45,861 nt of DNA from Flavobacteriales bacterium (GTDB taxonomy: Bacteria > Bacteroidota > Bacteroidia > Flavobacteriales_D > Sanyastnellaceae): positions 1 to 45,861 of the forward strand of contig JAPKCA010000006.1 in NCBI GenBank assembly GCA_028823145.1, given 5' to 3'. How positions within the stretch are numbered: position 1 is the first letter of the stretch; each line of letters opens with the position of its first letter. The notes under the pieces are model-generated. The model saw only the letters and a list, made by a program, of their open reading frames with translations. It was not told the DNA's origin and searched no databases. The translations under genes and the position numbers were made by a program. Of this stretch, positions 1-8,202 are shown one piece after another.

Positions 1-456
1 CCAAGTCAGGCTGAGACCTTCATCTTCGTGGCTGATGGGTTCTGCTCCTAAGACAACCAATGGGGCCATCCACGTGCTTGACGCAGCGATTTGCCAGCCG
101 TCGGTTTGCGCGTTTGCTCGTTGGGTTAATGCACCAATGATCGCGATGAGCACAACCGCCAACGTGCCAATCAACAAGCTCCAGCGAAATCCATCAACTG
201 GAATGAACTTGCTTCGATACGTAGCGTGGACTAGGTGATTCTCGTGTAAGGCACCTTGAAAGTGATCCCGGTGGATTCCGAATAGCCATTCATCTCTGCC
301 CGTTGCATCGCCATCCGCCGATTCCAAATGCCTTTCGAATGGAATGCTGGCTTTATGGAGGCGGTCCTCAAAATTGTCAGCGTGTTCCAGTATAGGAAAT
401 GCGAACACATGGTAACGGTTGTCTCCAGGATGTACGAAGTAGTTGGTCCAGCGCAT
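1..456 (-). CDS. Unidentified membrane protein, N-terminal part (cut by window edge)
   Basis: An open frame runs leftward from an ATG at 456 to base 1 without a stop, giving the first 152 residues; the C-terminus lies outside the window. The product starts MRWTNYFVHPGDNRYHVF. Residues 1 to about 95 look soluble and mixed alpha/beta (FAFPILEHADNFEDRL, then IPFERHLES). A hydrophobic stretch at about 104-121 (LLIGTLAVVLIAIIGALT) is a probable membrane helix, and a second hydrophobic stretch follows near 136-144. The soluble part faintly recalls small DUF2007-like domains, but this is only a resemblance and I do not assign a family. It is downstream of the YceI gene on the same strand, separated by a hairpin terminator, so it is probably transcribed on its own; a TACCTTTG element (480 to 473) lies just before the ATG. 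I am fairly sure it is a gene and do not know its function. Confidence 0.72.
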   Translation of the reverse strand, partial: MRWTNYFVHPGDNRYHVFAFPILEHADNFEDRLHKASIPFERHLESADGDATGRDEWLFGIHRDHFQGALHENHLVHATYRSKFIPVDGFRWSLLIGTLAVVLIAIIGALTQRANAQTDGWQIAASSTWMAPLVVLGAEPISHEDEGLSLTW

Positions 457-472
457 GGTAGTTCGTTGCCTT

Positions 473-480
473 CAAAGGTA
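473..480 (-). promoter_or_regulatory. Candidate -7 promoter element (TACCTTTG)
   Basis: The minus strand reads TACCTTTG, an exact match to the Bacteroidota -7 consensus TAnnTTTG, 16 bases before the ATG of the leftmost gene and downstream of the terminator hairpin. No clear TTG is present at the expected -33 distance, so this is a half-site only. Confidence 0.33.
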
Positions 481-496
481 CACTTCAACCCAAAGA

Positions 497-532
497 AAGA
501 GCCCATCCGCTTTTAACAGCAAATGGGCTCTT
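497..532 (-). terminator. Hairpin terminator after the YceI gene
   Basis: A perfect 10-bp inverted repeat (AAGAGCCCAT at 497-506, ATGGGCTCTT at 523-532) encloses a 16-base loop. Read leftward, it follows the YceI stop codon by 20 bases and leads into TCTTTGGG, which is only moderately T-rich. It probably separates the YceI transcription unit from the membrane protein to its left. Confidence 0.6.
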
Positions 533-552
533 GTCTGTAACTTTCGTTGAGA

Positions 553-1242
553 TCACATCCGAGCCACGACATGGAACTCAAGTTCGATGTCGTCGTAGAT
601 CAACTCATCTCCGAGGTCAGCAAACCAATTACCGGAACGGAACCGAACATCAAATTTTGATCGGTCGAATACCAACGTTCCATCGACAACAATGGTGTTC
701 GAGTTGCCACTGAGTGCCACGGGGAATGCAACCGCTTCTGTAATTCCTTTGATGGTCAATTTCCCAATAGCCATGGAAGTACTTCCCTTGGTCTTGATGG
801 ATTCAACACTGAGGGTAGCGTACTGGTGCTTCTCAACTCCGAAGAAATCCTCGCTTTTTAGGTGTCCGTTCAATCGCTCGGCTTTATTTGCACCCATGTC
901 CGTGCATTGGATGCTGCGCATGTCAATGCCAGAAAACGCCGAATGAAATTTTGAGTCAATGACTTTGATGCTTCCCTTGTGATAGTTGATGGTCCCAACA
1001 TGGCTCTTGCTAGAGGCTTCTTTGCCGGTCCAAATGCAGGTGCTCTCACTGGCATCGATGTTGTACACTCCATCGGTTAGAGTCAGTTCAGTGTAACCAG
1101 AAGCCTCTTCCTTTTGAGCGACTTCGGTTTTCTCCATCTTCGTTTCCGAATCTGTTGGCGGGACGTTTTCTCCGCAAGAAAGAAGCAAAATACTCCCGAC
1201 GAAGAGGGCAATGATCGAGTGATTCAAGATTTTCATTTTCAT
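553..1242 (-). CDS. YceI-family lipoprotein
   Basis: A 229-residue exported protein. The N-terminus is a lipoprotein signal with hydrophobic residues 9-21 and a lipobox ending LLLSC at Cys23. A short polar, Glu/Lys-rich linker follows to about residue 50. The rest (about 53-229) is a YceI-like beta-barrel lipocalin fold: GVYNIDASESTCIWTGKE at the start, GTINYHKGSIKV, the family-typical GHLKSEDFFGVEKHQYA, and LTIKGITEAV. YceI-like proteins bind long amphipathic molecules such as polyisoprenoids; what this one binds is not visible. The start could be Met1 or Met3. It follows yqeY on the same strand after about 100 bases and ends at a hairpin terminator, so it is either the tail of the dcw unit or its own unit. 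Family assignment is secure, function is not. Confidence 0.9.
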   Translation of the reverse strand: MKMKILNHSIIALFVGSILLLSCGENVPPTDSETKMEKTEVAQKEEASGYTELTLTDGVYNIDASESTCIWTGKEASSKSHVGTINYHKGSIKVIDSKFHSAFSGIDMRSIQCTDMGANKAERLNGHLKSEDFFGVEKHQYATLSVESIKTKGSTSMAIGKLTIKGITEAVAFPVALSGNSNTIVVDGTLVFDRSKFDVRFRSGNWFADLGDELIYDDIELEFHVVARM

Positions 1243-1341
1243 TAGAGGCTTGGTGAATTGTCATTGGACATTCAAGTGGTGAAGATACCATTTGAAAATC
1301 CAATGGATTGTGACCTTCACAAACGATAACAAATTAAGAGA

Positions 1342-1800
1342 TTAGTTATTTTGAAGGTGCTGCCTCACAAAGGTGGCAATGATTTTCCCATCGGCTTGGC
1401 CTGCCATGGCCGCGTTTGCTGCTCCCATGACTTTCCCCATGTCAGCCATGGAAGAAGCTCCCGTTGATTCAATGATGGTAGCCACTCGGGCTCCTATTTC
1501 GTCCTCGCTCAGTTGTTGTGGTAAGAACGTTTCGATTGCCGCAGCTTGAGCGCGTTCTTCTGCTTCCAGATCCGGTCGGCCTTGTTCGGCGTAGAGAGTT
1601 GCGGTTTCCATGCGTTGCTTGTACAGCTTGTTTAAGATGCCAAGTGCCGTGGCGTCGTCAATGCTATCTCCATCAGCACCCGTTTTCGTGGCCTCGATCA
1701 TCAATTTGCTTTTGATGTCTCGCAAGGCAGAAAGGCGGTCTTTATCCCGAGCCCGCATGGCATCTTTGATGCCGTCGGAAATGGTCGAGTAAAATGACAT
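1342..1800 (-). CDS. yqeY: GatB/YqeY-domain protein
   Basis: 152 residues with the ATG at 1800. A longer reading from a TTG at 1806 is possible but adds only two residues and overlaps the end of ftsZ. The family pattern is clear: an N-terminal helical half (ISDGIKDAMRARDKDRLSALR, then SKLMIEATK) and a C-terminal half with FLPQQLSEDEI, MADMGKVMGA and ADGKIIATFVRQHL. The domain also forms the C-terminal tRNA-binding tail of the GatB amidotransferase subunit; stand-alone YqeY proteins are widespread but their role is unsettled. The gene begins 2 bases past the ftsZ stop codon, so it is almost certainly co-transcribed with the division cluster, an association common in Bacteroidota. Confidence 0.9.
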   Translation of the reverse strand: MSFYSTISDGIKDAMRARDKDRLSALRDIKSKLMIEATKTGADGDSIDDATALGILNKLYKQRMETATLYAEQGRPDLEAEERAQAAAIETFLPQQLSEDEIGARVATIIESTGASSMADMGKVMGAANAAMAGQADGKIIATFVRQHLQNN

Positions 1801-1802
1801 GA

Positions 1803-3542
1803 TCAATCGACGTTATCGTGAAGGAACGGGTTGTTATTCCTAAGTTCAATGTGACGATCTCCTTCTTCATCAACTTGTTCATTGAGGGAGAAACGACTCA
1901 CTTGAGATGTTGACGAATGATCGAGATCATCCAAAACGACTTGGCGGCGCTTGTAGGCGGGTTCAGCTTCGAGATCAGCCAAGCCACCAGGTGTTTTGAG
2001 TTTGCGCGTAAACTGCATGATGCGTGCAGCTCTGTTCCCAGAACTCTTTTGGGTGTCTTGGTTGGAAATGGTCGGAGTCGGTTCTGGTGTTTTTGCCGTT
2101 TCACCAGTTCTTTGGCGAATTCCAGTGCTGCTCAACGGTGGAGTAGGCTCTGGTGTGGGTGTCGGTTTGGCTGATTCATGGAAATTGATGCCCTCAAGGT
2201 CTGGTTTATCGGATGTCGTGGGGAGCGGTTCACTGTCCAAAGTGTACACCGTGATCTCCGGTTCATCATTTCCTTCCATGGGAGCAACCTCAGGAGCAGT
2301 TTCATCTACGACATCCTCTTCACCCAAATTCATGGTTGAAGGTTCAGTGGTTTTTTCCCCCAAGCTGTTGCCCAAATCCGAGGGAATACCATCCAGATTC
2401 CATGTCACCGGTTCTTTTTCGCTTCGATTCAAAAGAAAAGGAGCTTCCTCATCTGCCGTTGGTACGGGCTCGGTGTGTGATATGGGCTCAATCGGTGATA
2501 CGATTTCCCGCTCATGATCATTTAACATGAATTTCTTTGGTGTGGCTGTCCGAATTTGTCCATAGTCATCTTGGCCTTTAAAGCCAGTAGCTATGACGGT
2601 GACGCACAAGTCGGCATCGAGGTTCTCATCGACACCATATCCCCAGATGACTTCGGCAGATTGTCCTGCGGCCTCTTGAATAAAGTCGGTTATTTCCATG
2701 ATTTCATCCATGAGAATCTCCTCCGTACCGAAGGTGATGTTGAGCAAAACGAAGTTCGCGCCTGTGATGTCGCAATCATTGAGCAGTGGAGATTCGAGTG
2801 CTTCGGTCACAGCTTGACTTGCACGCCCTTCCCCAGAGGCCATTCCTGACCCCATGATAGCGCGTCCAGAATTGCGCATGACCGTATTAACATCGTTCAT
2901 ATCGACGTTGATGTCTCCAGTCAAGGTGATGACCTCAGCAATTCCTTTAGCTGCAGTGCAAAGAATTTCATCGGCGTTTGTAAAGGCCTTACGGATGGTC
3001 AAATTGCCATACAATTCCCGGAGTTTGTCGTTGCGGATGATCAATAGGGTGTCTACGGCATCACGCATCTGGGCCAGCCCTGCGTTGGCTTGTTCCGTTC
3101 TGCGACGTCCTTCGAATTCAAATGGAATGGTGACAATGCCCACGGTTAGGATATCCATTTCCCGAGCGGCTTGCGCGATGATCGGCGCAGCACCGGTTCC
3201 CGTTCCGCCTCCCATACCGGCCGTGATGAAGACCATGCTGGTTTTTGCGCCAATCAATTCCTTGACTTCGTCCAGTGTTTCGATGGCTGCGTTTCGTCCT
3301 ACCTCTGGAAGTGAACCGGCACCTTGTCCGCCAGTCAGTGTTGCTCCGAGTTGCACCTTTACCTCTACAGGACTGGCATCTAGGGCTTGGGCGTCGGTAT
3401 TGCAGACGATGAAATCGACCCCGGTTATTCCGCGGTTGAACATGGTGTTAACGGCATTGGAGCCGCCGCCGCCAACGCCAATGACTTTGATCGGTGCGTG
3501 CATAGGGGTATTGATTGTGGAGGGGTGTTGGATATCGTTCAT
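1803..3542 (-). CDS. ftsZ: Cell division protein FtsZ
   Basis: A tubulin-like GTPase that polymerises into the cytokinetic ring. The 579-residue product has a GTP-binding core at about 15-335: GVGGGGSNAVN near 22-32, the tubulin signature GGGTGTG at 111-117, FEFEGRRR near 141-148 and the synergy-loop motif NVDMND at 212-217, which supplies the catalytic acidic residues. From about 336 to 555 comes an unusually long, acidic, Pro/Thr/Glu-rich linker (TPTPEPTPPL), and the tail ends NPFLHDNVD, a likely anchor for FtsA. E. coli FtsZ is 383 residues, so the extra length is nearly all linker, as in other Bacteroidota. It lies 31 bases after ftsA and touches yqeY. Confidence 0.98.
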   Translation of the reverse strand: MNDIQHPSTINTPMHAPIKVIGVGGGGSNAVNTMFNRGITGVDFIVCNTDAQALDASPVEVKVQLGATLTGGQGAGSLPEVGRNAAIETLDEVKELIGAKTSMVFITAGMGGGTGTGAAPIIAQAAREMDILTVGIVTIPFEFEGRRRTEQANAGLAQMRDAVDTLLIIRNDKLRELYGNLTIRKAFTNADEILCTAAKGIAEVITLTGDINVDMNDVNTVMRNSGRAIMGSGMASGEGRASQAVTEALESPLLNDCDITGANFVLLNITFGTEEILMDEIMEITDFIQEAAGQSAEVIWGYGVDENLDADLCVTVIATGFKGQDDYGQIRTATPKKFMLNDHEREIVSPIEPISHTEPVPTADEEAPFLLNRSEKEPVTWNLDGIPSDLGNSLGEKTTEPSTMNLGEEDVVDETAPEVAPMEGNDEPEITVYTLDSEPLPTTSDKPDLEGINFHESAKPTPTPEPTPPLSSTGIRQRTGETAKTPEPTPTISNQDTQKSSGNRAARIMQFTRKLKTPGGLADLEAEPAYKRRQVVLDDLDHSSTSQVSRFSLNEQVDEEGDRHIELRNNNPFLHDNVD

Positions 3543-3573
3543 ATACTGATTGTGGTGAATGGAAAATGCGGGA

Positions 3574-4857
3574 TCATTCCTGTTCTTCGTCTTCTACGAA
3601 ATACTTCTTAATTTTTTCAAAAAATCGCGACTGCTGTTGGGTTTCCGAAGTCAAACGGAAATCCTCCGCATGACCCGAGTCGTTTTTGGGCGCGAGACGA
3701 TTGTATCCTTTAATGACCAATCCAACACCCGTTGCAAAACTGGGTGCCGTAGCATCGGCATTGGGAGCTTCTGCAAGGTGCTCACTCGGATACCCCACAC
3801 GGCAATCGAGGCCGGTAACGTATTGAAACAGCTGGGTGATATGGCGCAATTGGGAACCTCCTCCTGTCAGGACGACACCTCCAATGAGCTGGTCGGCAAA
3901 TCCCGAATTTCGAATTTCGAAATGGACATGCTCAATGATCTCGGTCATCCGTGCCTCGATGATGGCGGCGAGGTTTTTTAAACTGATTTCTCGTGGGTTA
4001 CGCCCTTGCAATCCAGGAATGCAGACAATTTCATTGTCCTTCATTTCAGTCGAAATAGCCGAGCCAAATCGTTGCTTAAGTTGTTCAGCTTGCTTTTTCA
4101 TGATGAGGCATCCTTGGCGGATGTCCTCGGTCAATACATTTCCTCCAAATGGAATAACAGCTGTATGACGGATGATGCCGTCTTGGAAGATGGCAATATC
4201 GGTGGTGCCACCTCCGATGTCGACCAAGACTACGCCTGCTTCTTTTTCTTCTTCACTCAAGACGGATGCAGCGGATGCCAAAGGTTCTAGGATCAGTTGA
4301 TCAACTCGGAGATTGGCCTTTTGGATGCAGCGGTAGATGTTGCGAATGGCGGCGATTTGCCCAATTATGAGGTGAAAATTGGCTTCCAATCGGATGCCAC
4401 TCATGCCAACAGGCTCTTTGATGCCCTGCTCATTATCCACCGTGAACTCTTGGGGCAGCACATGCAGGATTTCTTCCCCTGGTTGCATGACTTGCTTGTA
4501 CATGTCTTGGATCAAAGCCTGGATGTCTTCTTGACTGATTTCGGATTCCAGATCATCTCGGGTCCGTTGGCCACGCGTTTGTTGGCTCTTGATGTGTTGC
4601 CCAGCAATGCCCACGTTGACCACTTCGATGGCCACACCTGAAGTGCGTTCGGCTTCTTCTACTGCTTTTCGGATGGATTCGACTGTCCGTTCGATGTTGG
4701 CGACGACTCCTCGAGATACTCCAACGGATTCGCTTTTGCCATATCCGAGAATTTCGATTTTTCCGTGTTCATTTTTTTGGCCAACGAAACAGGCGATTTT
4801 TGTTGTTCCGATGTCAAGGCCTACGACCAATTCGTCATTGTGTGGGTGCTGTTCCAT
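3574..4857 (-). CDS. ftsA: Cell division protein FtsA
   Basis: An actin-like ATPase that tethers FtsZ filaments to the inner membrane and recruits later division proteins. The 427-residue product shows the actin-fold motifs in order: phosphate-1 DIGTTK at 15-20, phosphate-2 DIGGGTTD at 213-220 and the adenosine motif VVLTGGGSQL in the last third. The FtsA-specific 1C region lies at about 85-165. The C-terminus ends in RFFEKIKKYF followed by acidic residues, matching the short amphipathic helix that FtsA uses to bind the membrane. It starts 27 bases after ftsQ and is followed by ftsZ, the classic division order. Confidence 0.97.
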   Translation of the reverse strand: MEQHPHNDELVVGLDIGTTKIACFVGQKNEHGKIEILGYGKSESVGVSRGVVANIERTVESIRKAVEEAERTSGVAIEVVNVGIAGQHIKSQQTRGQRTRDDLESEISQEDIQALIQDMYKQVMQPGEEILHVLPQEFTVDNEQGIKEPVGMSGIRLEANFHLIIGQIAAIRNIYRCIQKANLRVDQLILEPLASAASVLSEEEKEAGVVLVDIGGGTTDIAIFQDGIIRHTAVIPFGGNVLTEDIRQGCLIMKKQAEQLKQRFGSAISTEMKDNEIVCIPGLQGRNPREISLKNLAAIIEARMTEIIEHVHFEIRNSGFADQLIGGVVLTGGGSQLRHITQLFQYVTGLDCRVGYPSEHLAEAPNADATAPSFATGVGLVIKGYNRLAPKNDSGHAEDFRLTSETQQQSRFFEKIKKYFVEDEEQE

Positions 4858-4884
4858 TTGCTTGTTGGGGTGAATTGCTTTGAC

Positions 4885-5616
4885 TTAATAGTATCGTTGA
4901 GCAACAACTTGGCCTTCAAAAGCCAAATCGATGCGTTTGTAATCATTCAAATTGCCTCGAGCGATTTGCGCTTGGTAAAATGTCAGGAGGTTGTCCAGCT
5001 TGGTTTGGAGGTTTTCCAGGGTTCCTATGGAAATGCGTGCGCCTCCTACGCGTGGGATAATTTCCAATTGACGGTCATCTCCTACGACAACTTGGTCAAT
5101 GAAAGCAGCCCAGAATGGATCGCTCGAGGTGATCTTGATCAAATCAAACGCGGCGGAAGCATCTTCCAAACTGGGGGCATGAATGATTGGAACGCGGGCT
5201 GTGAAATGCGGCGATAGTGGAAGGGCCTTCCCGTCGATATCGATGTACAAGTCTGCTGCCTGTTGTGCCGTATGAAGACGGGCCAAGGGTTGGCGTTGAG
5301 TAACCCGCACGTGCAATGAACGGTTGAGACCGGGGTAGGCTTCGACTGCTTGCACTGCAGGAATGGATTGCACCCATTCGGCGATGGCATGCAAAGACAA
5401 GTCTGCGACAAAGGTTCCCGCGACACTATCGTGCTTGAAAATGGCATCTTGCACTCCTGCGGCATCCACAAAAAACATCCCCTTGACCTCCTCAACATGA
5501 ACTTCGAGTCGCTCGTACCGTGCATTGTCTTCCTCAACCATAGCAAATCCTACCAAGGTGACCATTCCTCCAAGGAGCATGCAAGAAAGCAAGATGGGGA
5601 ATAGGTGTTTGCTCAT
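4885..5616 (-). CDS. ftsQ: Cell division protein FtsQ/DivIB
   Basis: A bitopic membrane protein of the divisome core that links FtsL/FtsB and the FtsWI synthase to the ring. The 243-residue product has a short cytoplasmic start, one hydrophobic segment at about 5-26, a POTRA-like region at about 35-105 (LEVHVEEVKGMFFVDAAGV, IPAVQAVEAYPGLNRSLHV) and a beta-rich C-terminal domain ending DLAFEGQVVAQRYY. The sequence is poorly conserved, as usual for FtsQ, so the call leans on architecture and on position between murC and ftsA. It begins 12 bases after murC. Confidence 0.88.
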   Translation of the reverse strand: MSKHLFPILLSCMLLGGMVTLVGFAMVEEDNARYERLEVHVEEVKGMFFVDAAGVQDAIFKHDSVAGTFVADLSLHAIAEWVQSIPAVQAVEAYPGLNRSLHVRVTQRQPLARLHTAQQAADLYIDIDGKALPLSPHFTARVPIIHAPSLEDASAAFDLIKITSSDPFWAAFIDQVVVGDDRQLEIIPRVGGARISIGTLENLQTKLDNLLTFYQAQIARGNLNDYKRIDLAFEGQVVAQRYY

Positions 5617-5628
5617 TTTACGGATTAG

Positions 5629-7041
5629 TCAATCGTGTTCTTTGAATCGGCTTAAGTCCTCAAGGAGCCATTTTACTAAGGGTTCGACGCATCGATTGAT
5701 GTCGCCGGCACCTAAGGTCATGAGCACTTGAGGAGGGTGCACTTTCAGGTTATCGAATATCTGTTCTGATTGAATGAGATGTTTGGCACCACTCGGGATG
5801 TTTTCAAACAACGTTTGTGAATCGATTCCCGGAATTGGCTCTTCTCGAGCCGCATAGATGGGGAGTAGAAAAACCCGATCCAATTGGGCCAAAATTCGAC
5901 CGAATTCCTTCAAGTGAGCGGCAGTTCTGGAGTATAAATGAGGTTGAAAAATCCCCGTGATTTCTTGTTTGGGGTGATGCACTCGCGCAGCATCAATGGC
6001 AGCTTGTAGCTCTGCTGGATGATGAGCGTAGTCATCGATGTAGGTTCCAGCTTGAGAACGAATGTGGTATGCGAAACGGCGTTCAATGCCGGGAAAGGTG
6101 GCCAATCGCTCAAGGCAGGTAGAGATGGTTAGCCCTGCTTGTTTTGCCAAAGCCAAAGCCGCAATTGCATTTTCGACGTTGTGCATTCCTGGCATGGGGA
6201 AGCGGATCGCCTCAAACCATTCGTCATCTAGTTTTACATCGGCGATGATCATGCCCTCGTCCAGATGGGGACGGATTGCGGCATACGTGAGTGACTCGGC
6301 ATCCTTTCGGTTGTTAGCAATTCCATATCTCGGGGCATGGATATTGGGCCACTCGACCGACGCATGAACGATGGAAGGAGATTCAACCAAACGGTCAAAG
6401 GCAAAAAAAGCCTCATGATATGCCTCGGCGGAACCGTAGGTCTCCAAATGGTCGGTGTCCAAGCTGGTAATCACAGCATGTTGCGGCTTGAGATGAAGAA
6501 AACTGCGATCAAACTCATCGGCTTCGACGATGGTCCACGGAGCATTCGGGGAGGTGTATAGGTTGGATTTCTTTTCAAGTGTGATTCCTCCAAGAAAGGC
6601 ATTGCAGCCCCCGGGACATCCTTCTGCCATATGCGCTAGGATTGCACAAGTCGTCGTTTTCCCATGAGTTCCAGCCACGGCAAGGGTCGGTTGTGATGCG
6701 GTCAAGATGCCGAGCAACTCACTCCTTTTAAGAACCGAGATGCCTCTGGCCTCAAACGCGCGTTGGTGAGGATGATGATCGGGCACAGCAGGCGTCCTTA
6801 TGACGAGAATCGAATCGATGGGTGCTTCTCGCATTTCTTGAGGCAATGCAGATTTGGCATCATCAAAGACCACCTTAATTCCTTCAGATTCTAAAGCTTC
6901 CGTGACCGATGAAGGGGTTCGGTCAAAGCCACTCACGGACAGGCCGTGCTCTTGTCGAAGAAAACGTGCCAATGCGCTCATACCGATTCCGCCAATTCCA
7001 ATGAAATAGGCATAACGCTTGGAGTCCAACGTTGTGTCCAT
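5629..7041 (-). CDS. murC: UDP-N-acetylmuramate--L-alanine ligase MurC
   Basis: A cytoplasmic ATP-dependent ligase that adds the first residue, L-Ala, to UDP-MurNAc. 470 residues, normal for the family. The N-terminal Rossmann-like domain carries GIGGIGMSALA (about 15-25), the central ATPase the P-loop GTHGKTT at 124-130, followed by VEADEFDRSF and a C-terminal ligase domain with YIDDYAHHP and FQPHLYSRT. These distinguish MurC from MurD and MurE. It starts 3 bases after the murG stop codon and is followed by ftsQ. Confidence 0.97.
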   Translation of the reverse strand: MDTTLDSKRYAYFIGIGGIGMSALARFLRQEHGLSVSGFDRTPSSVTEALESEGIKVVFDDAKSALPQEMREAPIDSILVIRTPAVPDHHPHQRAFEARGISVLKRSELLGILTASQPTLAVAGTHGKTTTCAILAHMAEGCPGGCNAFLGGITLEKKSNLYTSPNAPWTIVEADEFDRSFLHLKPQHAVITSLDTDHLETYGSAEAYHEAFFAFDRLVESPSIVHASVEWPNIHAPRYGIANNRKDAESLTYAAIRPHLDEGMIIADVKLDDEWFEAIRFPMPGMHNVENAIAALALAKQAGLTISTCLERLATFPGIERRFAYHIRSQAGTYIDDYAHHPAELQAAIDAARVHHPKQEITGIFQPHLYSRTAAHLKEFGRILAQLDRVFLLPIYAAREEPIPGIDSQTLFENIPSGAKHLIQSEQIFDNLKVHPPQVLMTLGAGDINRCVEPLVKWLLEDLSRFKEHD

Positions 7042-7044
7042 GCG

Positions 7045-8202
7045 TCAGGAAAGAATTAAGGCTTCGATTGCATCGACGACATCGGACGCGGCGTTTGGTC
7101 GTGCCGCTTCTTTCATGGATTTCGCCATGGATTGGGCTTTCTCATGGTCGTGAAATAAATCCAACAAGGCGGAGCCCAATTGTTCTTCCACCTTGCTGTC
7201 TTCCAATAGTATAGCTCCACCTCGATCACTCAATGATCGGGCGTTTTTGGTTTGATGATCTTCGGCAACAACCGGTGATGGAACCAGGATCGCCGGCTTT
7301 CCAACCAGAGCTAATTCTGCAATGGACATGGCCCCCGCGCGGCTTGCGATGACGGTTGCAGCGGCGTAAGCCCAATCCATTCGGTCAATGAATCCAGCAC
7401 ATCGGACTTGCTTGCCTGATGTGAGATGTTGCTGTTCTTGCAACCATCCTTTGCAGGTTAACTCGTATCGAGCACCGCATTGCCACAAGACATCAAAAGG
7501 CAATCCATCGGGGCAATCAAGGATGAGTTTTTGTACAGCTTGGTTCATGGAGAGGGCTCCTAAACTTCCTCCCATGACGAACACCATCGGACGATCGGGG
7601 TTCATTCCAAAATGAGATTTGGCTTGTCGAATCACTTCTTCATTGGCCGGTTGCAAAAGTGCCGCGACACTTGAACGAAGAGGATTGCCAGTTTCAAGAA
7701 TTCGGTCGCCGGGAAACCAACGGGCCATACCGGGAAACCCTGCGCAAATGCAATCGACTCGTTTGGCGAGGATGCGGTTGGTGATGCCGGGAAACGAGTT
7801 TTGCTCTTGAATCAATGTGGGGATTTTTCGCATAGCTGCGCGGTAGAGGAGTGGGCCGCTGGCAAATCCTCCTACACCAATGGCGATCTGTGGATTGAGT
7901 TGGCGAATGAGTCGGCTAGCATGGACCATGCTGTGGATCAATTTGAAAGGAAACAACCAATTCCGCAGGCTCCGCCAATTGCGGTCAATTCCACTGATCC
8001 ATAGCCCGTGGATAGGGTAGCCGGCGGTGGGGATCTTTTCCATTTCCATGCGTCCTAACGCCCCGACAAATTCGATTTGGCATTGGGGATAGCGTTTTTG
8101 GATTTCATCAGCAATGGCCAATGCTGGATGGATGTGCCCCCCAGTTCCTCCACCGGAGATGATGACCCGTTCTAACCCTTGTTTGGACTCAGACTTCACC
8201 AT
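7045..8202 (-). CDS. murG: UDP-GlcNAc transferase MurG (lipid II synthesis)
   Basis: A peripheral inner-membrane GT-B glycosyltransferase that adds GlcNAc to lipid I to give lipid II. I place the start at the ATG at 8202 (385 residues); an upstream frame to 8265 exists but lies deep inside ftsW and adds residues unlike MurG. The N-terminal lipid-I-binding motif GGGTGGHIHPALA begins near residue 17. The donor-site region SRAGAMSIAELALVGKPAIL and then PSPVVAEDHQTKNA lies in the C-terminal half. The start overlaps the end of ftsW by 14 bases, and murC follows after 3 bases, so translation is probably coupled. Confidence 0.95.
   Translation of the reverse strand: MVKSESKQGLERVIISGGGTGGHIHPALAIADEIQKRYPQCQIEFVGALGRMEMEKIPTAGYPIHGLWISGIDRNWRSLRNWLFPFKLIHSMVHASRLIRQLNPQIAIGVGGFASGPLLYRAAMRKIPTLIQEQNSFPGITNRILAKRVDCICAGFPGMARWFPGDRILETGNPLRSSVAALLQPANEEVIRQAKSHFGMNPDRPMVFVMGGSLGALSMNQAVQKLILDCPDGLPFDVLWQCGARYELTCKGWLQEQQHLTSGKQVRCAGFIDRMDWAYAAATVIASRAGAMSIAELALVGKPAILVPSPVVAEDHQTKNARSLSDRGGAILLEDSKVEEQLGSALLDLFHDHEKAQSMAKSMKEAARPNAASDVVDAIEALILS

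Noticed and set aside
2854-3549. Open frame of 231 codons on the plus strand opposite ftsZ
   Set aside because: It is the antisense shadow of the strongly conserved ftsZ GTPase core; its product is Ser/Pro/Ala-rich with no domain.
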